Shown here one piece after another: positions 1 to 9,730 of a stretch of DNA of 64,000 nt. The DNA lies in the NCBI GenBank assembly GCA_948567375.1, contig OX419761.1:31472243-31536242 (forward strand), read 5' to 3'. Position 1 is the stretch's first letter. Each line of letters opens with the position of its first letter. The position numbers and the translations under genes were made by a program. The notes beneath the pieces are model-generated. The model saw only the letters and a program-made list of their open reading frames with translations, was not told the origin of the DNA and searched no databases. The stretch comes from Lunularia cruciata (lineage: Eukaryota > Streptophyta > Marchantiopsida > Lunulariales > Lunulariaceae).

Positions 1-512
1 TTGGGCTTTGCAATGCTCCAGCCACATTCCAATGGTTCATGAACAAGGTATTTGAACCTTTCATTGGGAAATTTGTGAAAGACTTCATTGATGACTTTTG
101 TGTCTATGGGAGCAAGGAGGAGCACTTTGAACACCTAATCAAAGTCTTGCAACGCTTGGATGAGGCAAATGCATCGCTCAACCCAAAGAAGTGCATTTTT
201 ATATGTGAAGAAGGTCTACTTTTGGGGCACATCATCTCCAAGGATGGAATAGCAGTTGATCCTGAGAAGGTGAGGAAAATCTCAGACCTTCCATTCCCTT
301 CAAGTTTGACAAAGTTACACCAATCCTTAGGGATGGTTGGATACTATAGGAGGTTCATCTTCTCATTTTCCAACAAGGCTTATGCATTGACCATCTACAT
401 GAAGAAGGGTGTAGATTACATGGTGATTTTGGAGGACAAGGAGGCTCTCAAAGCTTTTGAGGAGCTCAAGCAATCCCTTGTTGTAGCTCCAATTCTTGCT
501 AAATCTGATTAG
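1..512 (+). pseudogene. A1 reverse transcriptase (palm/thumb) fragment
   Basis: An open segment from about 39 to 512 encodes the second half of a Gypsy reverse transcriptase. The palm motif FIDDF lies near 93-107, followed by LNPKKC and LLLGHIISKDGI, the usual RT-to-connection sequence, and then GYYRRFI near 340. The RT copies element RNA into DNA in the cytoplasmic particle. The N-terminal fingers lie outside the window. The family call is firm; the lineage within Gypsy is not. Confidence 0.88.
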
Positions 513-890
513 AGTAAGCCTTTCATCCTCTACACTGATGCTTCTAATGTAGCTATAGGATGCACTCTTAGTCAATTAGACCAAGATGGGCATGATCATA
601 CAATAGCTTATGCTAGTAGGCAGATGGTTTCAGCAGAGATGAACTACTCTATCACGGAGAGAGAAGAGTTGGCAATGATCTTTGGTCTCAAGAAGTTTAG
701 ACACTACTTGATTGGAGGGAAAGCCACCATTGTCACGGATCACAAGGCTTTGAAGTACATCTTCAACAAGCCTAATGTTGAAGGGAGACTAGCAAGGTAG
801 ATGATACTCTTGTCTCAGTATGACTACACCATTGAGGATAGGCCAGGAAAGAAACATGCAAATGTTGATTTGTTATCTAGAGCCTATGAT
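513..890 (+). pseudogene. A1 RNase H domain
   Basis: Right after the RT thumb, translation gives YTDAS near 531-545, then IAYASRQM, NYSITEREELA and TDHKALKYIF near 736-765. These are the ordered acidic and histidine motifs of Gypsy RNase H. The domain degrades RNA in the RNA-DNA hybrid during reverse transcription. It ends with YDYTIEDRPGKKHANVDLLSR near 822-885, the standard bridge to integrase. Confidence 0.85.
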
Positions 891-1119
891 CATGATGGAG
901 ATGAGCTAGTGGATGATTCCTTCCCGGATGAGGAGCTCATGACAATCTCAGTCACTCAAGAGGTTCCAATGGAGTACAAGGAGATTGTGGATTTTGTGAC
1001 AAGAGGTAACTATCCAGAAGGGATGCATGCTAGGGAGAGGAAGGCCCTTGCAGCAAGATCTAGACCTTACACAATGGTGGAGGATATTCTTTTTCACCAA
1101 GGAGCAGATGGTCTACTTC

Positions 1120-1310
1120 AAAGAGAAGTGGGTAAGGAAGGGTCTATCCTACTCATAAAGGAGTTTCATGAAGGTTTAGTATGTAGAGGACACTTTACAA
1201 GAAAGGTGATTGCTTTCAGGATTCTAGATGCAGGTTACCATTAGAGAGGGATTTTCAAGGATTGTCTTGATTATTGCAAAACTTGTCATGTTTGTCAAGC
1301 TTTTGCTTGA
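1120..1310 (+). pseudogene. A1 integrase N-terminal HHCC zinc-binding region
   Basis: The stretch contains HEGLVCRGHF followed about 30 residues later by CKTCHVCQ. This matches the H-H-C-C zinc finger at the start of Gypsy integrases (H2C2). It lies in the expected place between the RNase H and the integrase core. Confidence 0.75.
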
Positions 1311-1346
1311 AAGTCTACATCCACTCCACCACTTAGATCAATTCCA

Positions 1347-1853
1347 TTGCTAGGACCTTTTGAGAAGTGGGGAATTGATTTTGTAGGTCCTCTCAATAGA
1401 ACCCCAAGGAACAATTGGTACATTGTGGTAGTTACTGATTACCTTACCAAGTGGGTTGAGGCTAGACCATTGAGGGACAAGAATGAAGATGAAGTGGGTA
1501 GATTTCTTTATGAATGCATTATCACTAGGTTTGGATATCCTTTGCAGTTGGTTTCTGATAGAGGAGGAGAGTTTATAGGAAGCATTACTACAGCCATGCT
1601 ACAACATTTCTCTATCACACATAGAGTAACTACATCCTATAAGCCAAATTCCAATGGCTTGGCAGAGAGAACCAATCAGACCTTGTGCATGATGTTGGCC
1701 AAAGATGCAGAAATGGAGGGGGCTAAACATCATTGGGACAAGAGGATTCATGCAGTTTTGTGGGAGTATAGGACAACCATGAAGACCTCCACCGGATATT
1801 CTCCATTTCAATTGGTATATGGTATTGAGTCTACCCTACCTATTTCACTTTGA
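1347..1853 (+). pseudogene. A1 integrase catalytic core
   Basis: A 168-codon open segment encodes an rve-type integrase core. The three catalytic acidic residues of the D,D-E fold are in recognisable contexts: GIDFVGP near 1372, SDRGGEF near 1554 and NGLAERTNQ near 1650. It continues with the conserved tail WEYRTTMKTSTGYSPFQLVYG. The core inserts the cDNA copy into the host chromosome. Confidence 0.92.
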
Positions 1854-1859
1854 TCTTCC

Positions 1860-2240
1860 TACCTTCCAAAGCATTCATAGGAGATTGAAGAAAGCACAAG
1901 GAGGTGATGCAGAGAAGTCAAGGAAGGAACAACTCATGGAGTTGGAAGAGGCAAGAGCAGTTGCTATGGTTCGAGTGGACCAAGCCCAAAGGAAACAAAC
2001 GGAGAGCTATGACAAGAGGCAAGGCAAGAAGAAGGTGGAGCCTTTCAAGGAAGGTGATTGGGTAATGTTGTTTGATTCCATTTGATTCAAGAGAGTGCAA
2101 AAGAAGTTTTTGCCTAAGTACTTTGGACCTTTCATAGTGGAGAAGGTGTGGGGCAATTACACATATGATCTCAAGGAGTTGGGAGGAAGACACTTTGATA
2201 GGATTAACCATGATAAGTTGAAGATGTACCATAGAAGGTA
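1860..2240 (+). pseudogene. A1 integrase C-terminal domain
   Basis: Downstream of the core are a charged coiled stretch (about 1880-2030), a basic segment, and KYFGPFIVEKV near 2115-2150 followed by INHDKLKMYHRR. This is the GPF/Y module and tail of a Gypsy integrase. Nothing resembling a chromodomain follows before the LTR. Just downstream, a short purine run (GGGAGTAA near 2281-2288) occupies the polypurine-tract position. Confidence 0.7.
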
Positions 2241-2289
2241 GAGAGACCTTCACTTTGAGGACAAAGTGAAAACTTTGTCCGGGAGTAAA

Positions 2290-2979
2290 TGTGACACCCA
2301 TTTATGCATGTGTGTGGTATTGTGATATTTAGCTTGGTATTACAAGTACTTAAGAGATATTATTTATATAGAGATAAAGGATGGTTCTATATTAGTCATG
2401 GTTAGCTAAAGTTAGTCATAGCTAAGATAGAGGGGACCTTACTTTAGAGGAAGTTGAAAAGATGAGCACCTCTATTTTGGATTTTAGTGTGTTGACTTGG
2501 TATTATTCCTAGGTTTTTGGCTTTGAGGAAAAAGTTGAGAACTCTTGGGCCCGCAAGCCCTTTTGTTTTGGATTCTTCTTTAGTCCAAGGATAGCCCATG
2601 TGAAGGAATCCTTGCTTTAGTGGTTGAGTCAAGATAAGACCACATGCTTAGGAGAATATGCCCATGTGAATGGATATTCCTTTCTACTTTTTTACTTGAC
2701 TTGACTTTTAGTCTAGTAACTTGAGTTACTACGGCAATTAGTAACTTTGGTACATAACTATTTCACAAGTATATAAACAAGGGGTGAGGAGGTACTCATC
2801 ATCCTTTCATTTGCAACTATCTCTCCTTCATTGAGTTCTCTAGTGAGCAATGTCTTGAGTCTTGGAGTGTTAGCCTTGGAGGAGTATGATGGAGTTGGGG
2901 TTCCTTGCCTTCTTAGTCCATGGTGCGCTACCACAATAGCCATCAAAGGTTCATCTTGAGTGAGAGACAAGCCGGCTCA
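2290..2979 (+). repeat. LTR of family A (3' LTR of A1)
   Basis: A 690 bp LTR begins TGTGACACCC and ends GCCGGCTCA, so it has TG...CA ends. A near-identical inverted copy lies at 5920-6596 and a third, more decayed, inverted copy at 49085-50600. A TATA box (TATATAAA) sits at 2770-2777, dividing a long U3 from a short R/U5. The following base run TAGTA would be one target-site duplication; its partner lies outside the window. Confidence 0.92.
2770..2777 (+). promoter_or_regulatory. TATA box of LTR A
   Basis: TATATAAA occurs about 480 bp into the LTR, where the U3/R boundary is expected. The solo copies carry it in the equivalent place, read from the opposite strand. Confidence 0.5.
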
Positions 2980-3030
2980 TAGTACACAGTGGGTTTACTT
3001 GGAGTGGCACTTGGTATCAACTTGTATCTG
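2980..3030 (+). other. End of B1 5' LTR and tRNA-iMet-type primer-binding site
   Basis: The last 30 bp of the B LTR (2980-3009) match 25630-25658 at the end of the B2 5' LTR. Two bases later, TGGTATCA at 3012-3019 equals the first eight bases of the primer-binding site complementary to initiator methionine tRNA. B2 has the decayed equivalent at 25661. Confidence 0.65.
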
Positions 3031-3960
3031 GTCCCAATGAGGGAGGAGATTGACTTTGAGTTGGAGTTCGACACAGGAGCTGATTCAATTGAGAGTGCAC
3101 TTGGTGTGTCCGCACCGTTGTTGTGGGATATGGACAAGATTTATGGGGCCTCCAAAGGCCCTATGTGTTACTTTTGTACAGTGGGTACCATTGAGTTGGA
3201 TGACTTCATCCAGGAGTTTGATAGTTGGTGTGATCTGTAGTAGATGCAAAATCCGACTTTGTTTACATCCTTCATGGCATGGAAGGAGTTGTTTTAGCAC
3301 TTAGAGAGTCCACCAATGGATGACTACCATGAGTTCAAGAGAGCTCATTTGGAGGAGATTGAGTTATGGAGACACTATTGGTCTCCACACTATATCTCTA
3401 TCACTTCAGGCCCAATGGCCAGGAGTAGATCGGCTCTACCTATGAGTTCTAGCTCGAGTAGTGTTGGTGGAGCTAGCGGAGGTGCACTAGCTTGTGATAA
3501 TGCTACTACGAGTGGAGGTACCACTACAGGAGGTGGTGTGGTACAGGGGTTTAACCCCATGGTGGAGTTCTTCCTATGTTTGAGGCAGAACTACCAAGGA
3601 GTGCGGACTAACAAGCTGATGAGCTTGCAAGAGCTCCAATGAAAGGCTGTAGAGAGCCTACTTGAGGCATACACTTGCATGAGGCGGCTGATCAGTTTCA
3701 TTCAGGGAGTTATTGAGACCCATGCAGTCTAGTTTTGGTATGGGATATTGGACAGGGAGTTGCGACGTAGAGTTTGTGATGTTACGTTGTTACAGGCTAC
3801 TTTGCCTACTTTGGCAGTGGTCTTTGGTTTGGCTGAGCATATTAAGCTCAACATGGTGGATGAGAGAGTGGTGACATCTGGATTTGGTAAGGAGACCTCA
3901 TCCACGACTGTGACTTCTTCTACAGTGCAGCATAGTGCACCACGCCCAGTTGGTTTTTGA
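3031..3960 (+). pseudogene. B1 gag region
   Basis: Translation gives several open segments (for example 2989-3240, 3316-3642 and 3748-3960) whose order and sequence are matched in B2 at about 25690-26540. Recognisable pieces are DFELEFDTGAD, GTIELDDFIQEFD, a serine- and glycine-rich spacer near 3420-3540, and FNPMVEFFLCLRQNYQG. The position between primer site and zinc knuckles makes this the capsid-like gag. I recognise no specific gag subfamily. Confidence 0.6.
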
Positions 3961-4059
3961 GGACAGGGTGGACAACCCAGATCCTATGGAGTGAGTGGAG
4001 GGCCTAGTGGAGTTAGACCCTTACCGTCATTTTTGGGTCAAGAGTAGCTAGTGAGTGGT

Positions 4060-4240
4060 AGTGTTGCTTGTTGGACTTGTGGTGGACCTCACCATCGGAG
4101 AGAGTGTACTCTAGGCAGTGGATCTGATACCTTGGGTGCATCACAGCCAGCACAGAGGTAGTGTGAGCATTGCCACAGATTTGGTCACACTAGTGATTGG
4201 TGTTTTGACCTACACCCAAAGTTACGGAGTGGTAGGGCTG
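4060..4240 (+). pseudogene. B1 gag zinc knuckles (two)
   Basis: The second knuckle, at 4162-4203, reads CEHCHRFGHTSDWC, a perfect C-x2-C-x4-H-x4-C retroviral zinc knuckle. The first, at 4069-4110, reads CWTCGGPHHRREC with slightly different spacing. They bind genomic RNA in nucleocapsid. A glycine- and arginine-rich tail follows at about 4230-4330. Confidence 0.8.
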
Positions 4241-5079
4241 CTATGGCAGGTAGTAGAGGAGCTCTAGTTCATGGAGGACGAGGTGGTAGAGGTGGTGGTA
4301 GAGGATCTACACCTAGTAGGGGTGTAGTACTTGACCTTACTTCTGACACAACTATGGCTACTTGGATTGAGCAGTTGTAGCAGAGATTGGCTAGTATGGC
4401 TATTGCTCAAAGGAGATCAGATTTGGGTGCTGAGGCTTTCACCTCATATGTTGGTGGTAGAGATGCTTTGGACTTCATGTGCGGAGCAACATAGGTGGAT
4501 GCATCTGCAATAGTGACTAGGAGTGCAATACGTGCTCTAAAGCCTAGAGGAGCATTAGTGGAGTTGGACCCACAGAGAGGAGAGGTTGGGAGATAGGTCA
4601 AACTTCCCCAGTCTTTCACACTATTTAAGGCATTGCAGACAACATCTATGGTTCCTAGACGTCCCAATGCAGGTGTGATAGGTGGTGATGCAGTGCATGA
4701 TGGACTATCTTCTAGTCAACCATCTGCTACTACACAAACTGAGTCTAGCATGATGTTGGGGGCGGCTCAGCTGATTATGTGGCGTCCTTTGTTTTTGGCC
4801 AGTGACATGTTTACATTAGGAATTGACCCAGCCCCAATGTTCCGGTTGGTTTCCACACTTTGTGAGAGTAAGGATGATGCGGTTCCTACTACTAGGGCAG
4901 AGGTGGTTGATAGTAGAGCTGACTTGGTTGAGGAGTATGGGTCTGTTCAGCGACCAAGGTTTGTGGCAGGCAGCAGCGACTAGATTGGAGGAGTTGCCAG
5001 CTAGACCGGCCTTTGAGAGAACAAGGTTCACACTTGGTGTTGTCCTATTGGATAACTAGAGGGGGATTTTCCGTTTGGT

Positions 5080-5470
5080 GGGACCTTCTGGGATGGTCTA
5101 TACACCACAGAGAGTCTTGTTAGACTCTGGTGCGTAGCTCCTTATGTTGGGGAAGGCTGCAATTGTTGGTCTGGAGTTACGGAAGACCAATGTGGAGAGG
5201 TGTCCATTTCAGTCCAGACATCTCTAGGTGGTGGTTCGACATAGTACATCACACATGGGGAGCTTGTTGTCCAGGTTCAGCCTGGTCATCCAATTGATAG
5301 CTTGGTGGTGAGAGCTCAGGCTATTGCGACAATAGTTGAGTCATACAATGTGCTAGTTGGGAGAGTAGTGTTATACCCCATGGGTTTCAGCATTGACTAT
5401 TGGGAGGAGCCAGCCTCTTATAGACCTGGTTGGCAGTCTGGTGAGGGACGGGTATGTCACCTACCAGTAT
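5080..5470 (+). pseudogene. B1 aspartic protease region
   Basis: VLLDSGA (DSGA codons at 5123-5134) is the active-site motif of a retropepsin. It is followed by a small hydrophobic domain, and further on by YNVLVGRVVLYPMGF near 5347-5391, which resembles the second conserved protease block and its C-terminal side. The protease processes the polyprotein. It leads directly into the methyltransferase region, which suggests one continuous ancestral polyprotein. Confidence 0.65.
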
Positions 5471-5769
5471 GCTTCAATAGTGGCAATCTTGGCTCACTAC
5501 AGTCCGAGACCATGGCACCATCAGTTTTAGCTTTCAATAGTGTAGTTACTTGGCTTGGTGACTTGTTAGAGAGGAACGCTCATGCAGAGGATTCTCCAGT
5601 ACTAGAGGAGATCACTCAACTTTGGATTACAAGTGGGATTGTTCCATCCACCTTGGATATTCCATTGTGGAGTTCAGAGGAGGCATTGCAGCAACATGTA
5701 GATCAGTTGGTGCAGCAGGCTTGGAGTGGAGCCTTCGTACCATTAGGAGATGAGTGTGAGGATGAGCCT

Positions 5770-5919
5770 CCAAAGGCAATTACTTTGACATCTCTGGATA
5801 CCACACTCATTTCTTGGCAGTATCCAATAGAGGGAATATGTCTATTGGATATTGGATTGTTGTTCGGTGGGATTAGCACCGGACAAGCTGCGGTGTTACA
5901 GGCGGGTATACGAGTACTG
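5770..5919 (+). pseudogene. B1 C5 cytosine methyltransferase, motif I part
   Basis: The C-terminal 50 residues of the open segment 5302-5919 carry ICLLDIGLLFGGISTGQAA, with LLFGGISTG at about 5857-5883. This is the FxGxG-type motif I that binds S-adenosylmethionine in C5 DNA methyltransferases, followed by VLQAGIRV as in the DRM/DNMT3-like 'ALLxAGI' continuation. The segment runs up to a solo A LTR that separates it from the remaining motifs. The equivalent in B2 is at about 27200-27320. Confidence 0.72.
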
Positions 5920-6596
5920 TGAGCCGGCCTGTCTCTCACTCAGGATGAACCTCTGATGGCTATTATGGTAGCGCACCATGGACTAAGAAGGCAAGGAACC
6001 CCAACTCCATCATACTCCTCCAAGGCTAACACTCCAAGACTCAAGACATTGCTCACTAGAGAACTCAATGAGAGAGAGATAGTTGCAAATGAAAGGATGA
6101 TGAGTACCTCCTCACTCCTTGTTTATATACTTGTGAAATAGTTACGTACCAAAGTTACTAATTACCGTAGTAACTCAAGTTACTAGACTAAAAGTCAAGT
6201 AAAGTCAAAAAGTAGAAAGGAATATCCATTCACATGGGCATATTCCCCTTATCTTGACCCAACCACTAAAGCAAGGATTCCTTCACATGGGCTATCCTTG
6301 GACTAAAGAAGAATCCAAAACAAAAAGGCTTGCGGGCCCAAGAGTTCTCAACTCTTTCCCCAAAGCCAAACACCTAGGAATAATACCAAGTCAACACACT
6401 AAAATCCAAAATAGTGGTGCTCATCTTTTCTACTTCCTCTAAAGTAAGGTCCCATCTATCTTAGCTATGACTAACTTTAGCTAACCATGACTAATATAGA
6501 ACCATCCTTTATCTCTATATAAATAATATCTCTTAAGTACTTGTAATACCAAGCTAAATATCACAATACCACACACATGCACAAATGGGTGTTACA
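5920..6596 (-). repeat. Solo LTR of family A (A2) inside the B1 methyltransferase
   Basis: A 677 bp inverted copy of the LTR at 2290-2979, bounded by TGAGCCGGCC and GGGTGTTACA. No A internal sequence is attached, so this is a solo LTR left by recombination. It divides the B1 methyltransferase between motif I and motif II. The flanks (TACTG and GCACA) give no convincing 5 bp duplication. B2 lacks this LTR at the matching position (about 27320), giving an empty-site control. Confidence 0.93.
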
Positions 6597-7480
6597 GCAC
6601 AGAGGTACTTGTATGTAGAGAGAGATAAGACTGCTAGGCGAGTCTCTCTACATCATGAGGCACATATGGCCTATCGATATCTGGAGTTATTATCAATGTC
6701 AGCAATTAGAGGTTACCACAAGGCCCTACGAGCAAACATTTCCTTATTGGGGGCACATGACCTAGAAAGACATGGGCCTATTCACTTGGTGATTTTTGGA
6801 TGGCCATGTCAGGGACATACACGTGCTAGTAGAGGATTGGGTCTTCAAGATCCTTGTTCTGGTGTGTTTTGGGAGATGTTACGGATACTACAACATCTCC
6901 AGGTTCATCAGTCTGTTTCTCTAGCTTACCTTTTGGAGAATGTTCCTTTGATGGGTGATTCTTGCGCCAGAGTGGTGGCGAGTACACATCAAGTCCATTC
7001 TTGGATGGGACCTGTTGTATTGTTAGATGCAGCCAAAGTGGGATCACGGGCTCATTGTCTTCGTCTTTGGTGGACGAACCTCTTACCCAGAGAGGTTTTA
7101 CAACGTGCTTATGATGGGATTCAACGACTTGACCACATCCTTGTTGATGACATCTTGGATGTTGGGCGTTAGTCTCAGATAGTGGTAGTGGTAGTGGTCA
7201 ATAGGTCACCTATGGCAGTGGTGAACCTAGTGGGACAACCTAGAGCTACATTTCCCACACTCATGAGTTTCCCAGACTCTCATGCTTTTTGAGAGGCAAG
7301 ACCTGGACTTGTTTGGACTTCTAGTTACAACAATTGGTGGAGTCCAACGCTGATGAAAGAGAGTGGGCGATGGGTTTTCACACCAATATTACCACTGTTC
7401 TAGCAATGTCAAAGGCATCCAAGCATCAAGTGTTAGGTCAGGCTATGGACCTAAACTATTTGACCTGGATTGTGAGCCTT
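6597..7480 (+). pseudogene. B1 C5 cytosine methyltransferase, motifs II-X
   Basis: This is the main catalytic part of a C5 DNA methyltransferase, best seen in the open segment 6585-7172. Visible in order are YVERD (motif II, about 6612), IFGWPCQGHTRA with the catalytic Pro-Cys-Gln of motif IV at 6804-6812, AYLLENVP with the Glu-Asn-Val of motif VI at 6936-6944, and VGSRAHCLRLWWTNL (motif VIII, about 7038-7082). Further on, MKESGRW and, in another frame, REWAMGF then VLGQAMDLNYLTW at about 7420-7470 match motif IX/X. The enzyme would transfer a methyl group from S-adenosylmethionine to cytosine in DNA. The style is nearer DNMT3/DRM and the charophyte retrotransposon enzymes than MET1, by recollection. 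Confidence 0.85.
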
Positions 7481-8186
7481 GGCTTGGCAGAGTAGCGTAG
7501 GATGCGGTTGATCGGCATCACCACTTGGACACTTGTGAGCACTGTGCCTATTGAGACGATTCAGGCACATGTTGGGGGCGATGGACCAAGTGGACATGGT
7601 ATTCTTGGGACACATCCAATAGCTACTAGGGAGAGTGGTCTACTTGGAATCCATCCAGGTGAGCGTGGGCTACTTGGATTACACCCTTGGTCCACTTGGG
7701 ATGCAGCTAGAGGACGTGTGGAGCTTGCAGCCAGAGTGGAGGGAGTTTTTCACACAAAGGTTGGGACCTCTAGTGGTTGGGAGCATGACACTATTGCTCA
7801 CAAGGGCCCAATGTAGCAGCCAGTCAATACGTCTTCCACTCCTACTACAGTTACAAAGGATACTTGGGAGCCAGATCTTGGACCCAAGCTTACTAGAGAG
7901 GAAAGACGGAGGGTTTGGAGGTTCTTGAGGAGCCACACGAGTTGTTTTGCCTTTAGTATGAAGGATTTGGATGCTCTGAAAGGACTTGGTATATGGATGG
8001 AGCTGACTAGCAATACACCTATTTTCCGAGTCCTTATTGATATAGTGAGATGGAGAGGACATTGATTCAGAGCCGGAGTAGTGACCTTTTTGTGGCTGGT
8101 TTAGTGGAGATTTCACATGGAGAGTATGCATCAATGACAATGATGCCAACCAAGAAGGCAATGATAGCAACTACACAGATAGGCGG
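7481..8186 (+). pseudogene. B1 spacer between methyltransferase and RT
   Basis: This 0.7 kb segment is conserved between copies (B2 about 30430-31140). Open segments at 7502-7816 and 7635-7928 encode a histidine-, glycine- and leucine-rich stretch, then PEWREFFTQRLGP and a hydrophobic run. It is part of the pol polyprotein, but I recognise no domain. It may be the linker and RT fingers, since RT motifs start immediately downstream. Confidence 0.45.
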
Positions 8187-8530
8187 ATGGTGGAGATTAC
8201 CGTCTTATCAACCGACAAACCAAGGCTGATCGGTATGCCATGCCTACACCATAGGAGATTTTTGATGCGATTGGGCATGCAAAGGTTTTTAGTACTTTGG
8301 ATCTTTGGGCAAGATATCATCAGTTGCAGATCAGGGAGGAGGATAAGTCCAAGACAACATTCTGGGCTATTGATCCTCACAGTAAGGATGTGTTATATTA
8401 GTGGAGGTTCTTACCATTTGGGTTGAAGAACGCTCCTATTGAGTTCCAGAGGGTCATGGATAGGATCCTAGCTGGATTGGATTTTGCTCGGTGCTATATT
8501 GATGACATTTTGGTCTATAGCACTATAGCA
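8187..8530 (+). pseudogene. B1 reverse transcriptase
   Basis: Translated pieces show [55 protein letters not shown] and the catalytic [10 protein letters not shown] (YIDD codons at 8494-8505). These are the ordered palm motifs of Ty3/Gypsy RT. The [15 protein letters not shown] wording differs from the A and C families (MPFGLCNA), so B is a separate lineage. Confidence 0.85.
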
Positions 8531-8534
8531 TTTT

Positions 8535-8865
8535 GGTCTATAACCTGCAAGTCTCCTTAGCATCCTTCTGTCTGTACTTTCTACTCTATGGACAAGATCC
8601 AAATTTACCTACAGCCATTTGTCAAGATGCTACTGTAGTTTTGGACTTGGATGACCCCAATGTATGGATGAGCATATGTTCTAAGTGGGTAGAGATCTTT
8701 CGGAGAGTAATGCCAATGGCCTTTGAGAACTTGGCAATTGCTCAGCATAAAGATACTTTACGCTATGCTACCATTTGAGGAGGAGGTTATAGATCCTCGA
8801 TCCGTCAATTTCATCCAGGCGACTATGTATATCTACAATAAATAGCACCGACAACACTTGATGTT
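8535..8865 (+). pseudogene. B1 integrase C-terminal portion
   Basis: The open segment 8533-8778 includes FCLYFLLYGQDPNLPTA, equivalent to the 'SPFELVYGRxPxLP' end of a Gypsy integrase core, followed by a helical linker. Then come HPGDYVYLQ-like residues near 8810-8840, typical of the integrase C-terminal module. B2 preserves the same order at 33180-33500. Confidence 0.6.
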
Positions 8866-9002
8866 TTGACAGGCTGCACTTTCTTGAGAGTGTGTGAGGT
8901 TTTGCCATCTGGAGTCCTTGTGTTGGAAGGATCATGTGCGCAATTATATGCCATGCCACCTCCCAAACATACTATGGACCCAAGCTTGGCACTTGTACGT
9001 GC

Positions 9003-9150
9003 ATGCTTGAGGTGTATGTTATGTGGCTCTTTTGGTGGAGTTGCTACTATGTTAGTGTGTGATAGCTGTTTGGGAGGATGGCATATGGCATGTATGACTT
9101 CTCCCCTCATGGCAGCTCCTCAAGGACAGTGGTTATGTCCTAGATGTATT
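9003..9150 (+). pseudogene. B1 PHD finger at the C-terminus of pol
   Basis: The 95-codon open segment 8866-9153 ends in a complete Cys4-His-Cys3 pattern: CMLC, then CDSCLGGWHMAC, then a tryptophan two residues before CPRC. Spacing is C-x2-C-x11-C-x2-C-x4-H-x2-C-x14-C-x2-C at 9013-9147, which fits a PHD finger. PHD fingers usually read histone H3 tails, so this would be a targeting or chromatin-reading module where other Gypsy lineages carry a chromodomain. B2 keeps the same motif at about 33650-33790. Confidence 0.85.
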
Positions 9151-9548
9151 TGACCTATGGCTAGTTCATTCTTTATATGGTATAGATTGCAGACAAGCAA
9201 CTAACTATGGGGCTCCATACCACCCGGCCTCCTGATGTTTGCCCATTATAGGGTATACCATATACTTAGAGTAGATGGCTATCTAGATTTAGAGGAACCA
9301 AATTGCCAGCTAGGGGTGTGATTGTGGCACTTTAGAGTTTATGTATGACTTATGTGTGAGTTGTGCTTCTATAGTGTATAATGTTGACAACGATGTATGT
9401 TGTGTAGCGATGTATATACGCATGACAGTTGTCGCATCATTTGTAGTGTTGCATCTAGATTGCTCGGACATTAGAGTTCTAGTGATAGTAGTTAGAGTTA
9501 TTTTGGCAGTTTCTCAAAGACTACTTTCTGACGGTCAGATTTTGTGTT
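9151..9548 (+). other. B1 3' untranslated region
   Basis: About 400 bp between the PHD segment and the LTR. It matches B2 at about 33790-34167, and a stray 115 bp piece of it recurs at 47851-47965. No gene is supported in it. Confidence 0.55.
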
Positions 9549-9665
9549 TGGGGTACTGACTTCACAGTGGGGCCCACCGTCACTTTGCACCATTTGCACC
9601 ATCGAGTGTGCCATCAGCGGGACGGTTAGGGTTCAGACCTAGCTCAAGTCCAAGGAGTATACTTT

Positions 9666-9695
9666 CAAAGTGCAGCTCCAGAGAGCTGCACTTTG
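9666..9695. repeat. Perfect 13 bp hairpin
   Basis: CAAAGTGCAGCTC at 9666-9678 is exactly complementary to GAGCTGCACTTTG at 9683-9695, with a 4-base loop CAGA. The related B LTR copies at 24130 and 47620 do not form it. Confidence 0.8.
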
Positions 9696-9730
9696 TGGAT
9701 ATCTCACCAGAGTTTATAATTCCATCTACA

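Larger units (their letters stand above)
1..2979 (+). mobile_element. Ty3/Gypsy element A1, 3' portion with 3' LTR
   Basis: This is the 3' half of a Ty3/Gypsy LTR retrotransposon cut by the window start. The visible order is RT, RNase H, integrase zinc finger, integrase core, integrase C-terminal domain, then a 690 bp LTR. RT-RNase H-integrase order is diagnostic of Gypsy rather than Copia. No chromodomain is visible after the integrase. The coding region is broken in a handful of places. The 3' LTR is about 97% identical by eye to the inverted solo LTR at 5920-6596, so the family is among the younger ones here. The right flank is the last 30 bp of the 5' LTR of element B1, so A1 sits inside B1. 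Confidence 0.9.

Noticed and set aside
2989-3304. Two overlapping plus-strand open frames taken as separate genes
   Set aside because: Both lie in the gag region of element B1, and only one frame resembles the B2 copy.
5302-7172. Host methyltransferase gene (DRM or MET1-like) broken by a transposon
   Set aside because: The methyltransferase text is flanked on both sides by Gypsy protease and RT, and the same arrangement recurs in B2. It is an element domain and not a host gene.
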